A stretch of 64,000 nucleotides of DNA from Tropicimonas marinistellae (lineage in GTDB: Bacteria > Pseudomonadota > Alphaproteobacteria > Rhodobacterales > Rhodobacteraceae). Made by a program: the position numbers and the translations under genes. Below the pieces are notes generated by a model, which saw only the letters and a program-made list of their open reading frames with translations, did no database searches and was not told the DNA's origin. The stretch is taken from positions 620,001 to 684,000 of the forward strand of contig NZ_LNCI01000001.1 in assembly GCF_001509585.1 (NCBI RefSeq), read 5' to 3'. This document shows positions 18,167 through 28,254 of this stretch, piece by piece (the first letter of the stretch is position 1; each line of letters begins with the position of its first letter).

Positions 18167-18212
18167 GACCTCCTCCGAAGCAGCGATCTTCTGGGCGCCA
18201 ATCATCCGGGGC

Positions 18213-19214
18213 CTACCGTTTGGTGAAATGGCCAGGGGCGGCCCCGAAGAGCCGCACCTTCGCGTTCTCGGCAAACGTGGAAAACCCCGGAATGACGTTT
18301 GATACCCCATCCACCGCCACCCGCACCGCGTTCCAGTTGGTGAACCACCATTGCGTCAGCACCTGATTACACCTGCGCCGTTCCTCCGGCGTGAGCGACG
18401 CCTCCTGCGCGACGATTTCCCGGTACTTGCGGTAGAGGATCAGCGACGGAACCTCGAAACGACGGCCGCGGTCACCGTCGTGCCAGGTCTGCCGGGCCTG
18501 CACGGAAATATTCTGCCGAGTGTATCGGTTGGGATGCTCGCGCATCTCCACCAGCGGGTCCCGTATATGGGCGAACTCTCCCCGAAGCGCCATCTGCGCG
18601 AGGAAGGCGCGGTCGGCACCGTGGAAGGTTCCGTGCCGCAGTGAGTTCTCCATGGCGTCACGCCGAAGCAGTCCAAAAAAGTCGACGCAGGAATGGGATT
18701 TCAGGACGATCGCGGCAAACCGGTCAGACGGACGGGCATGGCTCGCCTCCGAAAGAATGCCGTCGTATTGGTCGAACACGGTTCCATCGGCGTCGATGTA
18801 GTCCACACGGCTGTTGCACAGGACCACCTCGGGCCGGGCATCAAGCACCGGGATCGTCCGTTCCAGGTACTCCGGTTTCATCCGGTCATCATGCGCCAGC
18901 CACTTGAAGTACCGGCCGCGACCCTCGGCCCAGACGCGGTTATAGTTTCGAGCCGCGCCGATATTCGTTTCATTTCGGAGATAGGTGATCCGTGGATCGT
19001 CCGCGGCGTGGTCCTTGACGATCTCGGCTGTCCGGTCGGTCGAGGCATTGTCACACACCACCAATTCGAGGTCGTCTGCGGTTTGGCAGAGCGCGGACTT
19101 GATCGCCTCCTCGAGGTAGTTCTCCCCGTTGAAGACCGGGATCCCGATGGTCGCATCCGGCGAAGCGCTCTGCGGCACGGCCGGATTTCCCGGATACTCG
19201 TCAACCTTGTCCAT
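18213..19214 (-). CDS. Glycosyltransferase family 2
   Basis: A 333-residue GT-A glycosyltransferase. The N-terminal nucleotide-binding part reads ATIGIPVFNGENYLEEAIKS and VVCDNASTDRT; the metal-site region is WLAHDDRMKPEYLE. The C-terminal part is helical without clear membrane segments. The start at 19214 (MDKVDEYPGN) has GAGGGG upstream; the longer frame overlaps neighbouring spacer and lacks family features. It probably adds one sugar to the repeat unit built by this locus. Confidence 0.84.
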   Translation of the reverse strand: MDKVDEYPGNPAVPQSASPDATIGIPVFNGENYLEEAIKSALCQTADDLELVVCDNASTDRTAEIVKDHAADDPRITYLRNETNIGAARNYNRVWAEGRGRYFKWLAHDDRMKPEYLERTIPVLDARPEVVLCNSRVDYIDADGTVFDQYDGILSEASHARPSDRFAAIVLKSHSCVDFFGLLRRDAMENSLRHGTFHGADRAFLAQMALRGEFAHIRDPLVEMREHPNRYTRQNISVQARQTWHDGDRGRRFEVPSLILYRKYREIVAQEASLTPEERRRCNQVLTQWWFTNWNAVRVAVDGVSNVIPGFSTFAENAKVRLFGAAPGHFTKR

Positions 19215-19371
19215 CTTTATGACCCCTCGGATGAGAGCCCCCATAGCGAAGCGTTCAATCCCCGGCGCGACGCAGACCTCTCCCCCACACCTCTCGCCAA
19301 TTGGCTGCGATTCGGGTGCGCGGCGCAATGATTTCGGCCAAATCGCGGCCTGAATCCCTGCCAATCAGCGC

Positions 19372-20871
19372 CTATCCGCGCGTTGCGGCGAGCTTTTCGA
19401 GAATCCAGCCCAGGATTCTCGCGCCCGGTAGCAGCCCCACGATGAGCGTAACGAGGCAATAGGCGAGCCCTCCGAGCAGCAAGCCGAGCCACCACTGGCC
19501 GGTTGCCAGGAAAATCCCATACATCGCTGCGGCCCCGAGTGCGCCCGCTACGGTGGCGGCGGCGAGTTTACGCAAAATCGGCATCCTGATACCGGCGCGA
19601 TGAGCCAAAACCGCCACACCGCCAAGAATGAAGGTCTCGACAAGGGTGCGCGCCAAGGCCGCCCCCGCGCCGGAATGCGACGGAATGAGCAGCCAAAACA
19701 ACGCAAAGGCGATCACCGCGGCGGCACCGTCAACGTAAAGCAACTGCCGCTGCCGCTCGACCGCGGCCAGGGCGAAGCGGAATACGCTGGTAACGGCCGA
19801 CAGCGAGATCGCCGGACCGATGAGAACCATGGCAACGCGCGCGTCCGCAAAGGCGCCGCCGCCAATGAGAACGACAATCTCCTCCGCAAACAGGCTGGTC
19901 GTGATCACGACGCCGGTTCCGAACCACAGCATCAGTGAAATCGCCTCGCCCACGTGCCGCGAGAGCAGCGCGTAGTCCCGCCGCGACGCGGCCTCGGTGA
20001 AACCCGACATCAGAAGGCCCGAGAAACGTGGCGGCAGGGATGCGACGATCTCGAAGATCTTGGTCGGGATCCCGTAGAGTCCAAGTGCGCGCGACGATTG
20101 TGTCAGCGCCATCACCAGCATGTCGCCCCGAAGGATGAAGATCAGCAGAATCCGCGAGCCGGCGAAGGGCAGCCCCTGAACCGCGAGTTTACGCCAATAG
20201 GCCGCGTCAGCGACCGGCCGAAACGGTTCCAGCAGGGCCGCCCATCGCCAGACCATCGCCAGCGTCAGCGCCGCAGACCCGGCCAGCGCCGCCAGCATCG
20301 CCACAGCTCCGCCATCGAGGGCGACGGCCAGCACCGTCAGGGCGATCAGCGTCGCGCTTCCGGCCATTTCCGCCGCCACGTAACGGTCCTGGCGCAAGTG
20401 CCGCTGGAACACCGCGATCAGCAACTCGCTCGCCTGAAAAACCGTGAAGTAGAGCGCGCCGACGAACATGCCGGTTCGCACGACCGGATCGTCAAGCAGG
20501 AAAAGTCCGGCGACAGCGGCCAGAAAGAGTGCAGCGCCGGTCGCGACCAGCCGCAGGGCCATCGCGGCTCCAAGGAAGCGCGCGTGGGATCCGGGCTTTC
20601 CCAGTTCTCGTAGCAGGACCATGTAGAGCCCGAGATCCACGAAGACGGAGCCGAAGATCACGTAGTTCAGGACTTCCCGGTAACGGCCGTAATCCGTGGG
20701 GCCGAGGTGGCGGGTCGTCAGCACCGTCACGGCGATGCCGGCGAGCACGGCGACCGCCTTGCCGGCCACCACCATGGCCATGTTCTTGGCAACGGATTGG
20801 TTGAGCACGGAGGACGCGGCCTGCGCCGGATCCCCGAGCGCCGCACTCTCCGTCATTCCGTCCGTCGCCAT
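19372..20871 (-). CDS. Polysaccharide flippase (Wzx/MATE-like)
   Basis: A 499-residue integral membrane protein with about 12-14 hydrophobic segments, such as MVVAGKAVAVLAGIAVTVL, VATGAALFLAAVAGLFLL and AAVIAFALFWLLI. The early motif TTRHLGPTDYGRY is typical of oligosaccharide flippases of the MOP superfamily. It should move lipid-linked repeat units across the inner membrane. Its presence indicates a Wzx/Wzy-type route, but no Wzy polymerase or ligase is visible within this stretch. Confidence 0.85.
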   Translation of the reverse strand: MATDGMTESAALGDPAQAASSVLNQSVAKNMAMVVAGKAVAVLAGIAVTVLTTRHLGPTDYGRYREVLNYVIFGSVFVDLGLYMVLLRELGKPGSHARFLGAAMALRLVATGAALFLAAVAGLFLLDDPVVRTGMFVGALYFTVFQASELLIAVFQRHLRQDRYVAAEMAGSATLIALTVLAVALDGGAVAMLAALAGSAALTLAMVWRWAALLEPFRPVADAAYWRKLAVQGLPFAGSRILLIFILRGDMLVMALTQSSRALGLYGIPTKIFEIVASLPPRFSGLLMSGFTEAASRRDYALLSRHVGEAISLMLWFGTGVVITTSLFAEEIVVLIGGGAFADARVAMVLIGPAISLSAVTSVFRFALAAVERQRQLLYVDGAAAVIAFALFWLLIPSHSGAGAALARTLVETFILGGVAVLAHRAGIRMPILRKLAAATVAGALGAAAMYGIFLATGQWWLGLLLGGLAYCLVTLIVGLLPGARILGWILEKLAATRG

Positions 20872-20901
20872 GCCTTCTCCTCTCGGATTCGCGTCACGCC
20901 G

Positions 20902-22101
20902 CTAGACCGCGACCAACTCCGGCGAGAGCCCCATGTCGGCGAGGCTTCGGCCGATTTCATCCAAGTATACGGGATTCATAACGATGACCGTATCGGGCGG
21001 AGACTTCGACAGCATTTCCGGTGCCGAAACAAGCGCGCCGGTGCCAGGAAGAAACCGGTTCTGCTTGTGGGGGTTGATGTCGATGACCTGCGCGATCTCT
21101 TCGTCGAGGTCGAGCGAAGTCAGAAAGCTCACGCATTTCGACCCGCCCCCCCAGACGGCAATGCGCTGGCCGTCCCGATACCGACGGATAACGAAGTCGC
21201 GCCAATGGGCCATCACCTCTGCGACCTTGGCGGGAAATGCCGCCGCGACAGCCGCCAGTTCCTCCAGCGGTTCCTCGGCTGGGTGCGGTGGCACAGACGT
21301 GCCGCCGGCGGGGCGCGCGTGCTGGATGATGTACTGGTCCCCGTAGTCCAGACGCACATCCGTCACGTCGTAGCCCGCTGCGCGGAACAGCCGTGCGTGT
21401 GTGCCCGGCGTGAAATAGGAGCAATGCTCGAAGTAGATGTCCCAGAAGGCGCCTTCGCGCAGAACCCGCCCCACATCCGGCGTCTCGAAGAAGATCCCCG
21501 CGCCGGGCCGCCCGGCGACGAGCGGCAGGATATTGTCCACGAAGGCGCGGACCTCGCCGATATGTTCCAATGTATGGCGACAGACAACGAGATCAGGGCG
21601 CATGTTGACGGTCCTGGGGCTGAAATACTCCCGCTGGAATCGCAGGGATCCACCGTCGAGCGTCTCCAACCGTTCTTCGATGAACCCTGGGTCTATTCCG
21701 AGCGCCTGACAGCGGACGGCGAGGCACAGCTCGCGCAGAAAATCGCCCTTGCCACAGCCGATCTCCAGCACCTTGCGGCCCTCTAGCGGCCACGTGGCCA
21801 CAATTTCCTCCACAAGTCGTTTGGCAAAGGCGTTGAACGTACCGGAGAAATGTTGCGATTCCTCCGTCGCGGAGGCGTAGTCGATCAGCCGTTCGTCGAA
21901 GGCAGCGTTGAAGACGAAGCCGCAAGTCTCGCAATAGGTCAGGCGCATCTCGTGGCGGGGGAAGCTGGCGCCCTCGTCCGCCCGGTCAAGCAGGATGCAA
22001 CTCTGCACCGGAATCGCCGGCAAGTGCAGCAGGCTCTTGAGCGCGCCGCTGCCGCAGGCCGGACAGTCCGACCTGGGCTCCGCGATTGGCCTATCGGTCA
22101 C
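20902..22101 (-). CDS. Sugar C-methyltransferase
   Basis: A 399-residue SAM-dependent methyltransferase of the sugar C-methyltransferase type. The N-terminal zinc site has CPACGSGAL and a second pair in [10 protein letters not shown]; the SAM motif is [12 protein letters not shown]. The catalytic-region motif [11 protein letters not shown] follows, and a Rossmann-like C-terminal domain starts at about [14 protein letters not shown] and ends with [15 protein letters not shown]. Characterised relatives (TylC3, NovU type) methylate a carbon of an NDP-keto-sugar. It overlaps the fused epimerase/methyltransferase gene by four bases. Confidence 0.83.
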   Translation of the reverse strand: MTDRPIAEPRSDCPACGSGALKSLLHLPAIPVQSCILLDRADEGASFPRHEMRLTYCETCGFVFNAAFDERLIDYASATEESQHFSGTFNAFAKRLVEEIVATWPLEGRKVLEIGCGKGDFLRELCLAVRCQALGIDPGFIEERLETLDGGSLRFQREYFSPRTVNMRPDLVVCRHTLEHIGEVRAFVDNILPLVAGRPGAGIFFETPDVGRVLREGAFWDIYFEHCSYFTPGTHARLFRAAGYDVTDVRLDYGDQYIIQHARPAGGTSVPPHPAEEPLEELAAVAAAFPAKVAEVMAHWRDFVIRRYRDGQRIAVWGGGSKCVSFLTSLDLDEEIAQVIDINPHKQNRFLPGTGALVSAPEMLSKSPPDTVIVMNPVYLDEIGRSLADMGLSPELVAV

Positions 22102-24392
22102 CGGGAGACCACCTCCATGTCAGGGATGGGCACGATGAACCTGCCGCCGCCAGCCAGATAGGCGTCCTGCTGGCGGATGATCTCGTCCCGGAAGTTCCAG
22201 GGCAGGATCATCACGTAATCCGGCCTGTCCTCAAGCAGACGCGCCGGCGCACCGATCTCGATGGCAACGCCCGGCATGAACTTGCCCTGCTTGTGCGGGT
22301 TCTTGTCGACAACGTAGTCAAGCACCCGCTCATCGAGACCGAGGTAATTGAGCAGGATCGTTCCCTTGGCCGCCGCTCCATAGCCAGCGATACGCTTTCC
22401 CGATTGCTTGAGGCCCAACACAAGCGCGCGCGCCCGCTCGCGGAAGGCGCGGATCGTCTCCCCAAAGTCGCGGTAATAGTCGAAACCGTCGATCCCGAGC
22501 GCCGCCTCTTCGGCAAGGAGTCCGGCCACTGCGGACGTCGGTTTCGCAACCGTCCCGAAGGTAAGGCGAAGCGATCCGCCGTGGATCGGCACGCGTTTCA
22601 CGTCGTTCAGGTGAAGACCATGCCGCAGGAACAGGTTTTTTGCGCTGGTCGCCGAGAAATAGCAGCGGTGTTCGTGATAGATCGTGTCGAACTCGGTCTT
22701 CTCAACCAGATCGCGCACGTAGGGGAACTCGACCACGACATGGCCGTCGTCTCGCAGGAGCGCGCTCATACCCGCAACGAAATCGTTCTGGTCCTCCACA
22801 TGGGCGACGACGTTGTTGGCGATGATGAGGCTCGCGCGCGTCCCCTTCTGCGCGAGCGACTGCGCCAAGCCGAGACCGAAAAACGCGGACAATGTGTCGA
22901 CGCCAATGGCGCGGGCGGCTTCGGCCTGTTTCTCGGCCGGATCGATACCGAGGACAGGAACGCCGGCTTCCACGAAATTGCGCAGCATGTAGCCGTCGTT
23001 GCTGGCCAGTTCCACAACGAGATCGTCGCCGCCTAGCTCGTGTCGGGAGATAAGCTCCAGTGCGTGATCGCGCGAATGCGTCAGCAGGTCCTCGGAATAG
23101 GAGGAGAAATAGAGGTAATCGGAACCGAACATCTCATTCGGCGGCAGCGTCTCCAGCAGTTGCAGCAGCGCACATTCCGGGCAGAAGGCGGCACGCAGCG
23201 GCTGCATTCTTACCTGGCTGCCGGCGGTCGCGGCATCAAGCAACCCGTCCGAACGGGGCATCAGCCCGAGGTCCACGACCGGCATCAACCCAGCGTTGCC
23301 GCAGGACACGCAAGCGGTCTCTGCTGCACGCGCGGCAAAGCGTTCTTCCGCTTCGGAACCTCGCGGGGTGTGGCGAAGGTCGCCACCGATGATACCTTCC
23401 GCCGTCAGCATCCGCAGATGCCCGATGCGCTGATAGGGCACGCCCTCGAAATCCTCCCGCGTCAGCCCCGCCGTGAGGCAGGCTTCATAGACCTCTTTGG
23501 CCCCCTTCACGGCATCCCACTGGGGGTCGAACCACGGCATTGCCTTTCGGATCTTGTCGCAGGAGACGCGATAGCAACGCAGATCGGGGCCGGCGTCCTC
23601 CGCATAGGCGATACGGGCATTGGGGACCACGTCGGCCACGATCTCGGCCAGTTCCGAAATGCGGTAGTTGTGCGCCGTCACGCCGACGTTGAACGCCTCG
23701 TTGCAGATCTCGTCCGGCTCCGCCTCCAGCGTCGCGCAGAAGGCGCGCGCGATGTCCTCGATATGGACGATCGGCCGCCAGGGCGTGCCGTCGGACTTCA
23801 TGAAGATCTCGCCGGTGGTGACTGCATGGGCCACCAGGTTATTCAGAACCAGGTCGAACCGCAGCCGCGGCGAGACACCATAGGCAGTGGCACTGCGCAG
23901 GAAGGTCGGGCAGAAGCGCTCGTCGGCCAGCCTGGCGAGATCCTGTTCGGAGCGAACCTTCGACTCGCCATAGGGCGTGACCGGGTTGAAGGCCGCTGTT
24001 TCGTCCAGCATGTCGTCTCCGGCCGCACCGTAATTGCTGCAGGACGAGGAGAAGACGAAACGGCGGACACCGGCGGCGCGGGCCGCCTCCGCCACCCGCA
24101 TCGTACCGGCATGGTTGATGTCAAAGGTCGCCTCGGGGCGGAAGTTCCCCAGCGGATCGTTCGACAAGGCGGCCAGGTGCAGCACCGCGTCGATTCCGAC
24201 GAAGTCTTCAGGTGTCACGTCCCGAATGTCCTTTCGGAGCGTCGGCACACGATGAATCTCTCCGGCGGGCGCGAAGCTGCAGCGCTCGAATATGTCGCTG
24301 TCCAACCCGTAAACACGGTGTCCCAGAGCTTCGAGCATGGGGGTCAGGATCGTTCCGATGTAGCCGCGGTTGCCTGTCACGAGTACGCGCAC
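22098..24392 (-). CDS. Fused NDP-sugar epimerase/dehydratase and sugar C-methyltransferase
   Basis: A 764-residue protein of two full enzymes. Residues 1-335 are an extended SDR with TGNRGYIG (6-13) and catalytic Tyr141 and Lys145 in PYGESK. After a linker (about 336-357), residues 358-764 form a C-methyltransferase: zinc cysteines 361/364 and 404/407, SAM motif [12 protein letters not shown] (459-470), [10 protein letters not shown] (571-580) and a C-terminal domain with [16 protein letters not shown]. The GTG at 24392 starts one base past the rfbF stop after GGGAGAAG. The frame is continuous, so the fusion looks genuine; related enzymes are usually separate. The product is inferred to be a C-branched deoxysugar nucleotide. 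Confidence 0.82.
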   Translation of the reverse strand: MRVLVTGNRGYIGTILTPMLEALGHRVYGLDSDIFERCSFAPAGEIHRVPTLRKDIRDVTPEDFVGIDAVLHLAALSNDPLGNFRPEATFDINHAGTMRVAEAARAAGVRRFVFSSSCSNYGAAGDDMLDETAAFNPVTPYGESKVRSEQDLARLADERFCPTFLRSATAYGVSPRLRFDLVLNNLVAHAVTTGEIFMKSDGTPWRPIVHIEDIARAFCATLEAEPDEICNEAFNVGVTAHNYRISELAEIVADVVPNARIAYAEDAGPDLRCYRVSCDKIRKAMPWFDPQWDAVKGAKEVYEACLTAGLTREDFEGVPYQRIGHLRMLTAEGIIGGDLRHTPRGSEAEERFAARAAETACVSCGNAGLMPVVDLGLMPRSDGLLDAATAGSQVRMQPLRAAFCPECALLQLLETLPPNEMFGSDYLYFSSYSEDLLTHSRDHALELISRHELGGDDLVVELASNDGYMLRNFVEAGVPVLGIDPAEKQAEAARAIGVDTLSAFFGLGLAQSLAQKGTRASLIIANNVVAHVEDQNDFVAGMSALLRDDGHVVVEFPYVRDLVEKTEFDTIYHEHRCYFSATSAKNLFLRHGLHLNDVKRVPIHGGSLRLTFGTVAKPTSAVAGLLAEEAALGIDGFDYYRDFGETIRAFRERARALVLGLKQSGKRIAGYGAAAKGTILLNYLGLDERVLDYVVDKNPHKQGKFMPGVAIEIGAPARLLEDRPDYVMILPWNFRDEIIRQQDAYLAGGGRFIVPIPDMEVVSR

Positions 24393-24393
24393 G

Positions 24394-25176
24394 TCACTTC
24401 TCCCAGGTTGCCCAGGGCCGGTCACCGGCTTCCCACATGTTGTGCAGAACCTGCTTCTCGCGCAGCGTGTCCACGGCCGCCCAGAAGCCAGTATGCTTGT
24501 AGGCCATGAGCTGGCCATCGGCGGCCAGCCTTTGCAATGGCGCATGCTCGAACATCACCAGATCACCGTCGATATAGTCCAGAACAGCAGGTTCAAGAAC
24601 GAAGAAGGCGCCGTTGATCCATCCCTCGGCCGTCTGCGGTTTCTCCTCGAAGCTGACCACCTGCTCGCCGTCGAATTTCATGTGCCCGTACCGCGCCGGC
24701 GGCCGAACGGCGGTGATCGTTGCGAGTTTCCCGTGCTTGCGGTGAAACGCCAGAAGTGCGTCGAAATCGACATTCGACAGGCCATCGCCCCATGTCAGCA
24801 TGAATGTGCCGTCGCCGAGATAGTCTTTCAGACGTTTGATCCGGCCGCCGGTCAGGGTCTCCATTCCGGTCTCGACAAGGTCGATCTTCCACGGCTCATG
24901 CAACTCTTCCTGACGGGTCACGACAGACGGCTTGCCCGGCTCCATCTCGATGGTGAGATTGCCCGTCAAGGTGGCGTAATCAGCGAAATATTTCTTGATG
25001 TAGTCGCCAAGGTAACCAAGCGCTATGACGAACTCATGATGCCCGTATTGGGTGTAGTGCATCATGATGTGCCACAAGAGCGGGCGACCGCCAATCTCTA
25101 CCATTGGTTTGGGACGAACAGACGTCTCTTCGGCAAGGCGCGTACCTTTGCCTCCGGCTAGCAGCGCGACTTTCAA
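24394..25176 (-). CDS. rfbF: Glucose-1-phosphate cytidylyltransferase
   Basis: A 260-residue nucleotidyltransferase that makes CDP-glucose from glucose-1-phosphate and CTP. The N-terminal signature is [20 protein letters not shown], followed by [27 protein letters not shown] and [15 protein letters not shown], all typical of RfbF. It is the first gene of the minus-strand polysaccharide run. The expected next enzymes, CDP-glucose 4,6-dehydratase (RfbG) and RfbH, are not present nearby. Confidence 0.92.
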   Translation of the reverse strand: MKVALLAGGKGTRLAEETSVRPKPMVEIGGRPLLWHIMMHYTQYGHHEFVIALGYLGDYIKKYFADYATLTGNLTIEMEPGKPSVVTRQEELHEPWKIDLVETGMETLTGGRIKRLKDYLGDGTFMLTWGDGLSNVDFDALLAFHRKHGKLATITAVRPPARYGHMKFDGEQVVSFEEKPQTAEGWINGAFFVLEPAVLDYIDGDLVMFEHAPLQRLAADGQLMAYKHTGFWAAVDTLREKQVLHNMWEAGDRPWATWEK

Positions 25177-26261
25177 TCGTTATTCCTCCAATGTGCCCGG
25201 GAACGATCTACCCAATGCCGAAAATCATAGCATCCCAAACGTCGCCCGAGCGCACAAACAACCGTGTTCCCCAAGCTTAGACCATTGTTTCGTAGCGGTC
25301 TATTGAGGAGCTTTTTTGTATCCATTGGTGCAGCAATACGCGTGCTTTCCTTGGATTGACACTACGTCAAGAAGGGGGTCCAAACACGTCCCACGGAACC
25401 GGGCCGATTGTGCTGTCCGGACCCATTTCTGAGTGGAGTTTCAGGCAGCGGGTCAAGCAGGTCACGCTCGGCCCAAACGCCCAGACCCTCAGGAAGTTGG
25501 CCAAGATCTTTCCCACACCGCAAAAAACGCGATGCGCCTGAATTGAAAGGCGCTCATACTCCATGCCAAGAGCCGTCCTCTGCGTCTGCAGCAGGTCGGT
25601 TTTCAACGGCGTACGCGCAAAGGCGGCCGTCGATGCCGCTTGCAGCATTCTTCAAGAAGGGCGGTGAGCCGAAGTCCGCTGCAACCAAGCATCAGGGGCA
25701 TGCATTTTTGAAAGCGAACGTGAAGTTGGTACAGGCGCATCTGGAAATCCCGTTCTTGTCGTCGAGCCTGCTGCAACTCCCTGCGATGGTGGCCAGCATG
25801 CCCGCCGGCAAAAGGGGCGGTGTCATCAACGCCAACGGCCCTTTGCTAAAGACAAGCGCCGATCAGAGAGCGCACGTGCACTTCACTAACGGCATTGGCA
25901 GTTCCCAAATCACTTACCGCAGCACAGAAACCTTCAGCGACGTTCAAGGCATCCATCCTTCGCCCGCCCGGCCCAGCGTGATTGTTGCCGCTCAGGAATG
26001 ACTCAAATTTCAGACTGTTGGTGCCCTGAGGCCATCGGGAGAACCGATACGGCCGCGCCTCGGGCACCTTCTCCTTGCGGGGCCGGGCATGGCTGCCGCC
26101 GTCGGGAGGGGGCATCCCTGCCATCAACAGAGTCTCTTTCCGGACATCGAGAACGGGGAGTGATACACTCCACGTCGGCGCAATTGCAGCGCCGCGGCCG
26201 CTTCCGGCATGGATTGTTCGGCGGAAGTGTCCGGCCACCGTCAGATGCGGGAGAATTGCAG
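25177..26261. other. Gene-free region bordering the polysaccharide locus
   Basis: About 1.1 kb without a supported gene. The part at 25200-25760 looks visibly less GC-rich than its surroundings, and open frames on either strand lack ribosome sites, family motifs or normal composition. The left end should hold the promoter of the rfbF operon, and the right end the promoter of the outer-membrane protein at 26262. The middle may be decayed mobile or gene DNA, but I could not recognise any transposase. Confidence 0.5.
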
Positions 26262-27059
26262 ATGCGTTCAATGACCAAATTCGTTTTGAAGGCTGGCGCG
26301 GGTCTCGCGCTTCTCGGCGGCCTCGCCGGCGCAGGGCCGGTTTCGGCCGAGGATAATTCGGCGGCGCAAGCCAACAACCCGCTCGCCAATACCAAGGCGC
26401 TGAACTTCCAGAACCAGTATTTCGGCGAGTTGCAGGGAACCGGGCGTGACGCCAACCAGTTCTTCCTGCGCTACGCGCAGCCGTTCCGGGCCTTCGGCGG
26501 CGACTGGCTGATGCGGGCGACGCTGCCGGTGAACACGATCCCGCTTCCCGGCGGTGGTGACGAGACGGGCGTCGGCGATCTGAACATCTTTGCCGCCTAC
26601 CTGTTCGACACCGGCAATCCCGCGGTCAGCTTCGGCATCGGTCCGCAGGTCACGGCCCCCACGGCGGTGGAGGACACGCTCGGGTCGGGCAAATGGTCGC
26701 TCGGCCTGGCCAATGTCCTGTTCAACGGCACCAGCCCGACGTTCCAGTGGGGCTATCTCCTGACCTGGCAGGCGAGCGTCGGCGGGGACGACGACCGCGC
26801 GGACGTCAACCTTGGCGCGTTCCAGCCCTTCGGCTTCTACCAGCTCGGACAGGGCTGGTACCTGCGTTCCGCGAGCGTCTGGACCTACAATTTCGAGACC
26901 GACGACTACGCCGTGCCCCTCAGTCTCGGCCTGGGCAAGGTGATCAGGACCGACCGCGCCGTCGTCAACGTCTTCGCGGAACCGCAGAAATACGTCTGGA
27001 CAAGCGGCGACGGCCAGCCGGAATGGGGCGTCTTCGCGGGGGTGAACTTCCAGTTCTGA
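26262..27059 (+). CDS. Outer-membrane beta-barrel protein (phenol-degradation MetA-like/transporter family)
   Basis: A 265-residue exported protein. It has a basic N-terminus MRSMTKFVLKA, a hydrophobic stretch GLALLGGLAGAGPVSA and a probable cleavage after VSAED. The mature part has alternating aromatic-rich segments such as FFLRYAQPFRAFGGDWLMRA and ends in Phe (VNFQF), as outer-membrane barrels do. The overall form resembles the PF13557-type putative outer-membrane proteins; the substrate is unknown. The start at 26262 has GGGAGA upstream. Confidence 0.72.
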   Translation: MRSMTKFVLKAGAGLALLGGLAGAGPVSAEDNSAAQANNPLANTKALNFQNQYFGELQGTGRDANQFFLRYAQPFRAFGGDWLMRATLPVNTIPLPGGGDETGVGDLNIFAAYLFDTGNPAVSFGIGPQVTAPTAVEDTLGSGKWSLGLANVLFNGTSPTFQWGYLLTWQASVGGDDDRADVNLGAFQPFGFYQLGQGWYLRSASVWTYNFETDDYAVPLSLGLGKVIRTDRAVVNVFAEPQKYVWTSGDGQPEWGVFAGVNFQF

Positions 27060-27256
27060 AGCCGCGCCGATTGCTCGGTATCGCCCCGCCCCCCGCATGG
27101 CCGGCCCGACGCCGGTCAGGCATGGCCGACTGCACCCAAGGCGCGGCCGGTCCGAAGACGCCGCCGAATGTGGTACCCTGTCCACGGGGGAGACGGCGGA
27201 AAGCCGTTGCGCGTGGTGCGGACGCAAGGCCGTTCCCCCAATCGGGAGGACAGTCA

Positions 27257-27586
27257 ATGCCACGTTTCATCGTAACCGGAACCTACACCCAGCAGGCCAT
27301 GCAGGGCATGATCGAGAGCCCCTCCGACCGCGAGAAAATCTCCCGCGGTTTGGTGGAGGCGGTGGGCGGCACCCAGGAGGCCTGGTTCGCCACCACCGGC
27401 AGCAGCGACTTCATGATCGTCGTCACCGTCGACCGGGTGGAGGACGTGATCTCCTGCCTGATGGTCGCCGGCTCTTCCGGCGCGGTCGCCAACCTGCAGA
27501 CCCAACGCGCCTTCACCTCGGCCGAACTGACCGAGATGCAGAAGAAGGCCGGCACGCTTGCCTCGGCCTATTCCGCGCCGGGCTGA
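27257..27586 (+). CDS. GYD-domain protein
   Basis: A 109-residue protein of the GYD family. It begins RFIVTGTYTQQAMQGMI and continues with SPSDREKISRGLVEAVGG, FATTGSSDFMIVVTVD and a C-terminal LTEMQKKAG segment, all usual for the family. The fold is a small ferredoxin-like alpha/beta unit and the function is unknown. The ATG has GGGAGGA upstream. A 15-bp all-GC hairpin follows directly at 27594-27632. Confidence 0.82.
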   Translation: MPRFIVTGTYTQQAMQGMIESPSDREKISRGLVEAVGGTQEAWFATTGSSDFMIVVTVDRVEDVISCLMVAGSSGAVANLQTQRAFTSAELTEMQKKAGTLASAYSAPG

Positions 27587-27593
27587 CACCGCC

Positions 27594-27632
27594 GGGCGCG
27601 GCGGGCGGCGGGGCGCCCCGCCCGCCGCGCCC
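27594..27632 (+). terminator. Very strong GC hairpin after the GYD gene
   Basis: The 15 bases at 27594-27608 are the exact reverse complement of 27618-27632, with a 9-base loop; all stem pairs are G-C. It starts 7 bases after the stop. No T tract follows, so it may terminate poorly or act as an RNA-stabilising stem. Confidence 0.55.
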
Positions 27633-27785
27633 TCCGCCGCTCCCCCCACCGCTCCCATGGTCCATTCGTGCGCGCCAACGGCCGGTGGGGACGGTCCGGA
27701 TCGCCGCCCGCCCGCAATCCCCGTTGTCCTGACACGCGCACCCGCTATGCTGCATCCAGGGGCCGCCACAGCGAAGGACACCACG

Positions 27786-28103
27786 ATGCTGCCGATCCGT
27801 ATTCTGCCCGCCGCCATTCTCGCGACGGCCCTTCTGTCGGCCTGTGCGACCTCGGTAAGCACCACCGGCGGCGGCGGGACGGTCACGCTCGGCAGTTCCG
27901 ACGACAGCCAGCTGCGGGCTTCCGTCGCACACGACCTGCGCCGCGCGGGCATCTCGGATGCCTGTATCCAGTCGCTCGACAGGCAGGCCCTCGGCCAGGT
28001 CAAGGCCTTCACCGCCGGGTCGGCCCCGAGAACCAGCAAGGACTGGATCACCGAGCGCCAGAAGACCCGCACCTTCGTCAGCCGCTACTGCCCGAACCTC
28101 TAG
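27786..28103 (+). CDS. Small putative lipoprotein
   Basis: A 105-residue protein with a lipoprotein signal: MLPIRILPAAILATALLSAC with the lipobox LSAC (Cys20). The mature part is short (ATSVSTTGGGGTVTLGSS, then RASVAHDLRRAGISDACIQSLD) and ends YCPNL; it holds two further Cys that could form a disulfide. AAGGA stands about six bases before the ATG at 27786. No known family is recognised. It is probably anchored to the periplasmic side of a membrane. Confidence 0.65.
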   Translation: MLPIRILPAAILATALLSACATSVSTTGGGGTVTLGSSDDSQLRASVAHDLRRAGISDACIQSLDRQALGQVKAFTAGSAPRTSKDWITERQKTRTFVSRYCPNL

Positions 28104-28254
28104 CGGGGCGGCGCCGCTCGCATCGGCGTTCATCCGCCACCCCGCCGCTCCGGAAAGATTGTTTTCCCGAACGTACTTCGGCTAAGTTCCTGACACGGTT
28201 CGCCCGCGGGCGGATCCAACGACACCAAAATTCACAGTGCCGAAAGGGCTCCCC

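Noticed and set aside
25408-26001. 197-residue frame in the gene-free region
   Set aside because: It has no ribosome site, its composition is irregular and no domain is recognisable; treated as debris.
25846-26271. 141-residue minus-strand frame before the outer-membrane protein
   Set aside because: It overlaps the promoter region of the gene at 26262 and lacks family features or a good start.
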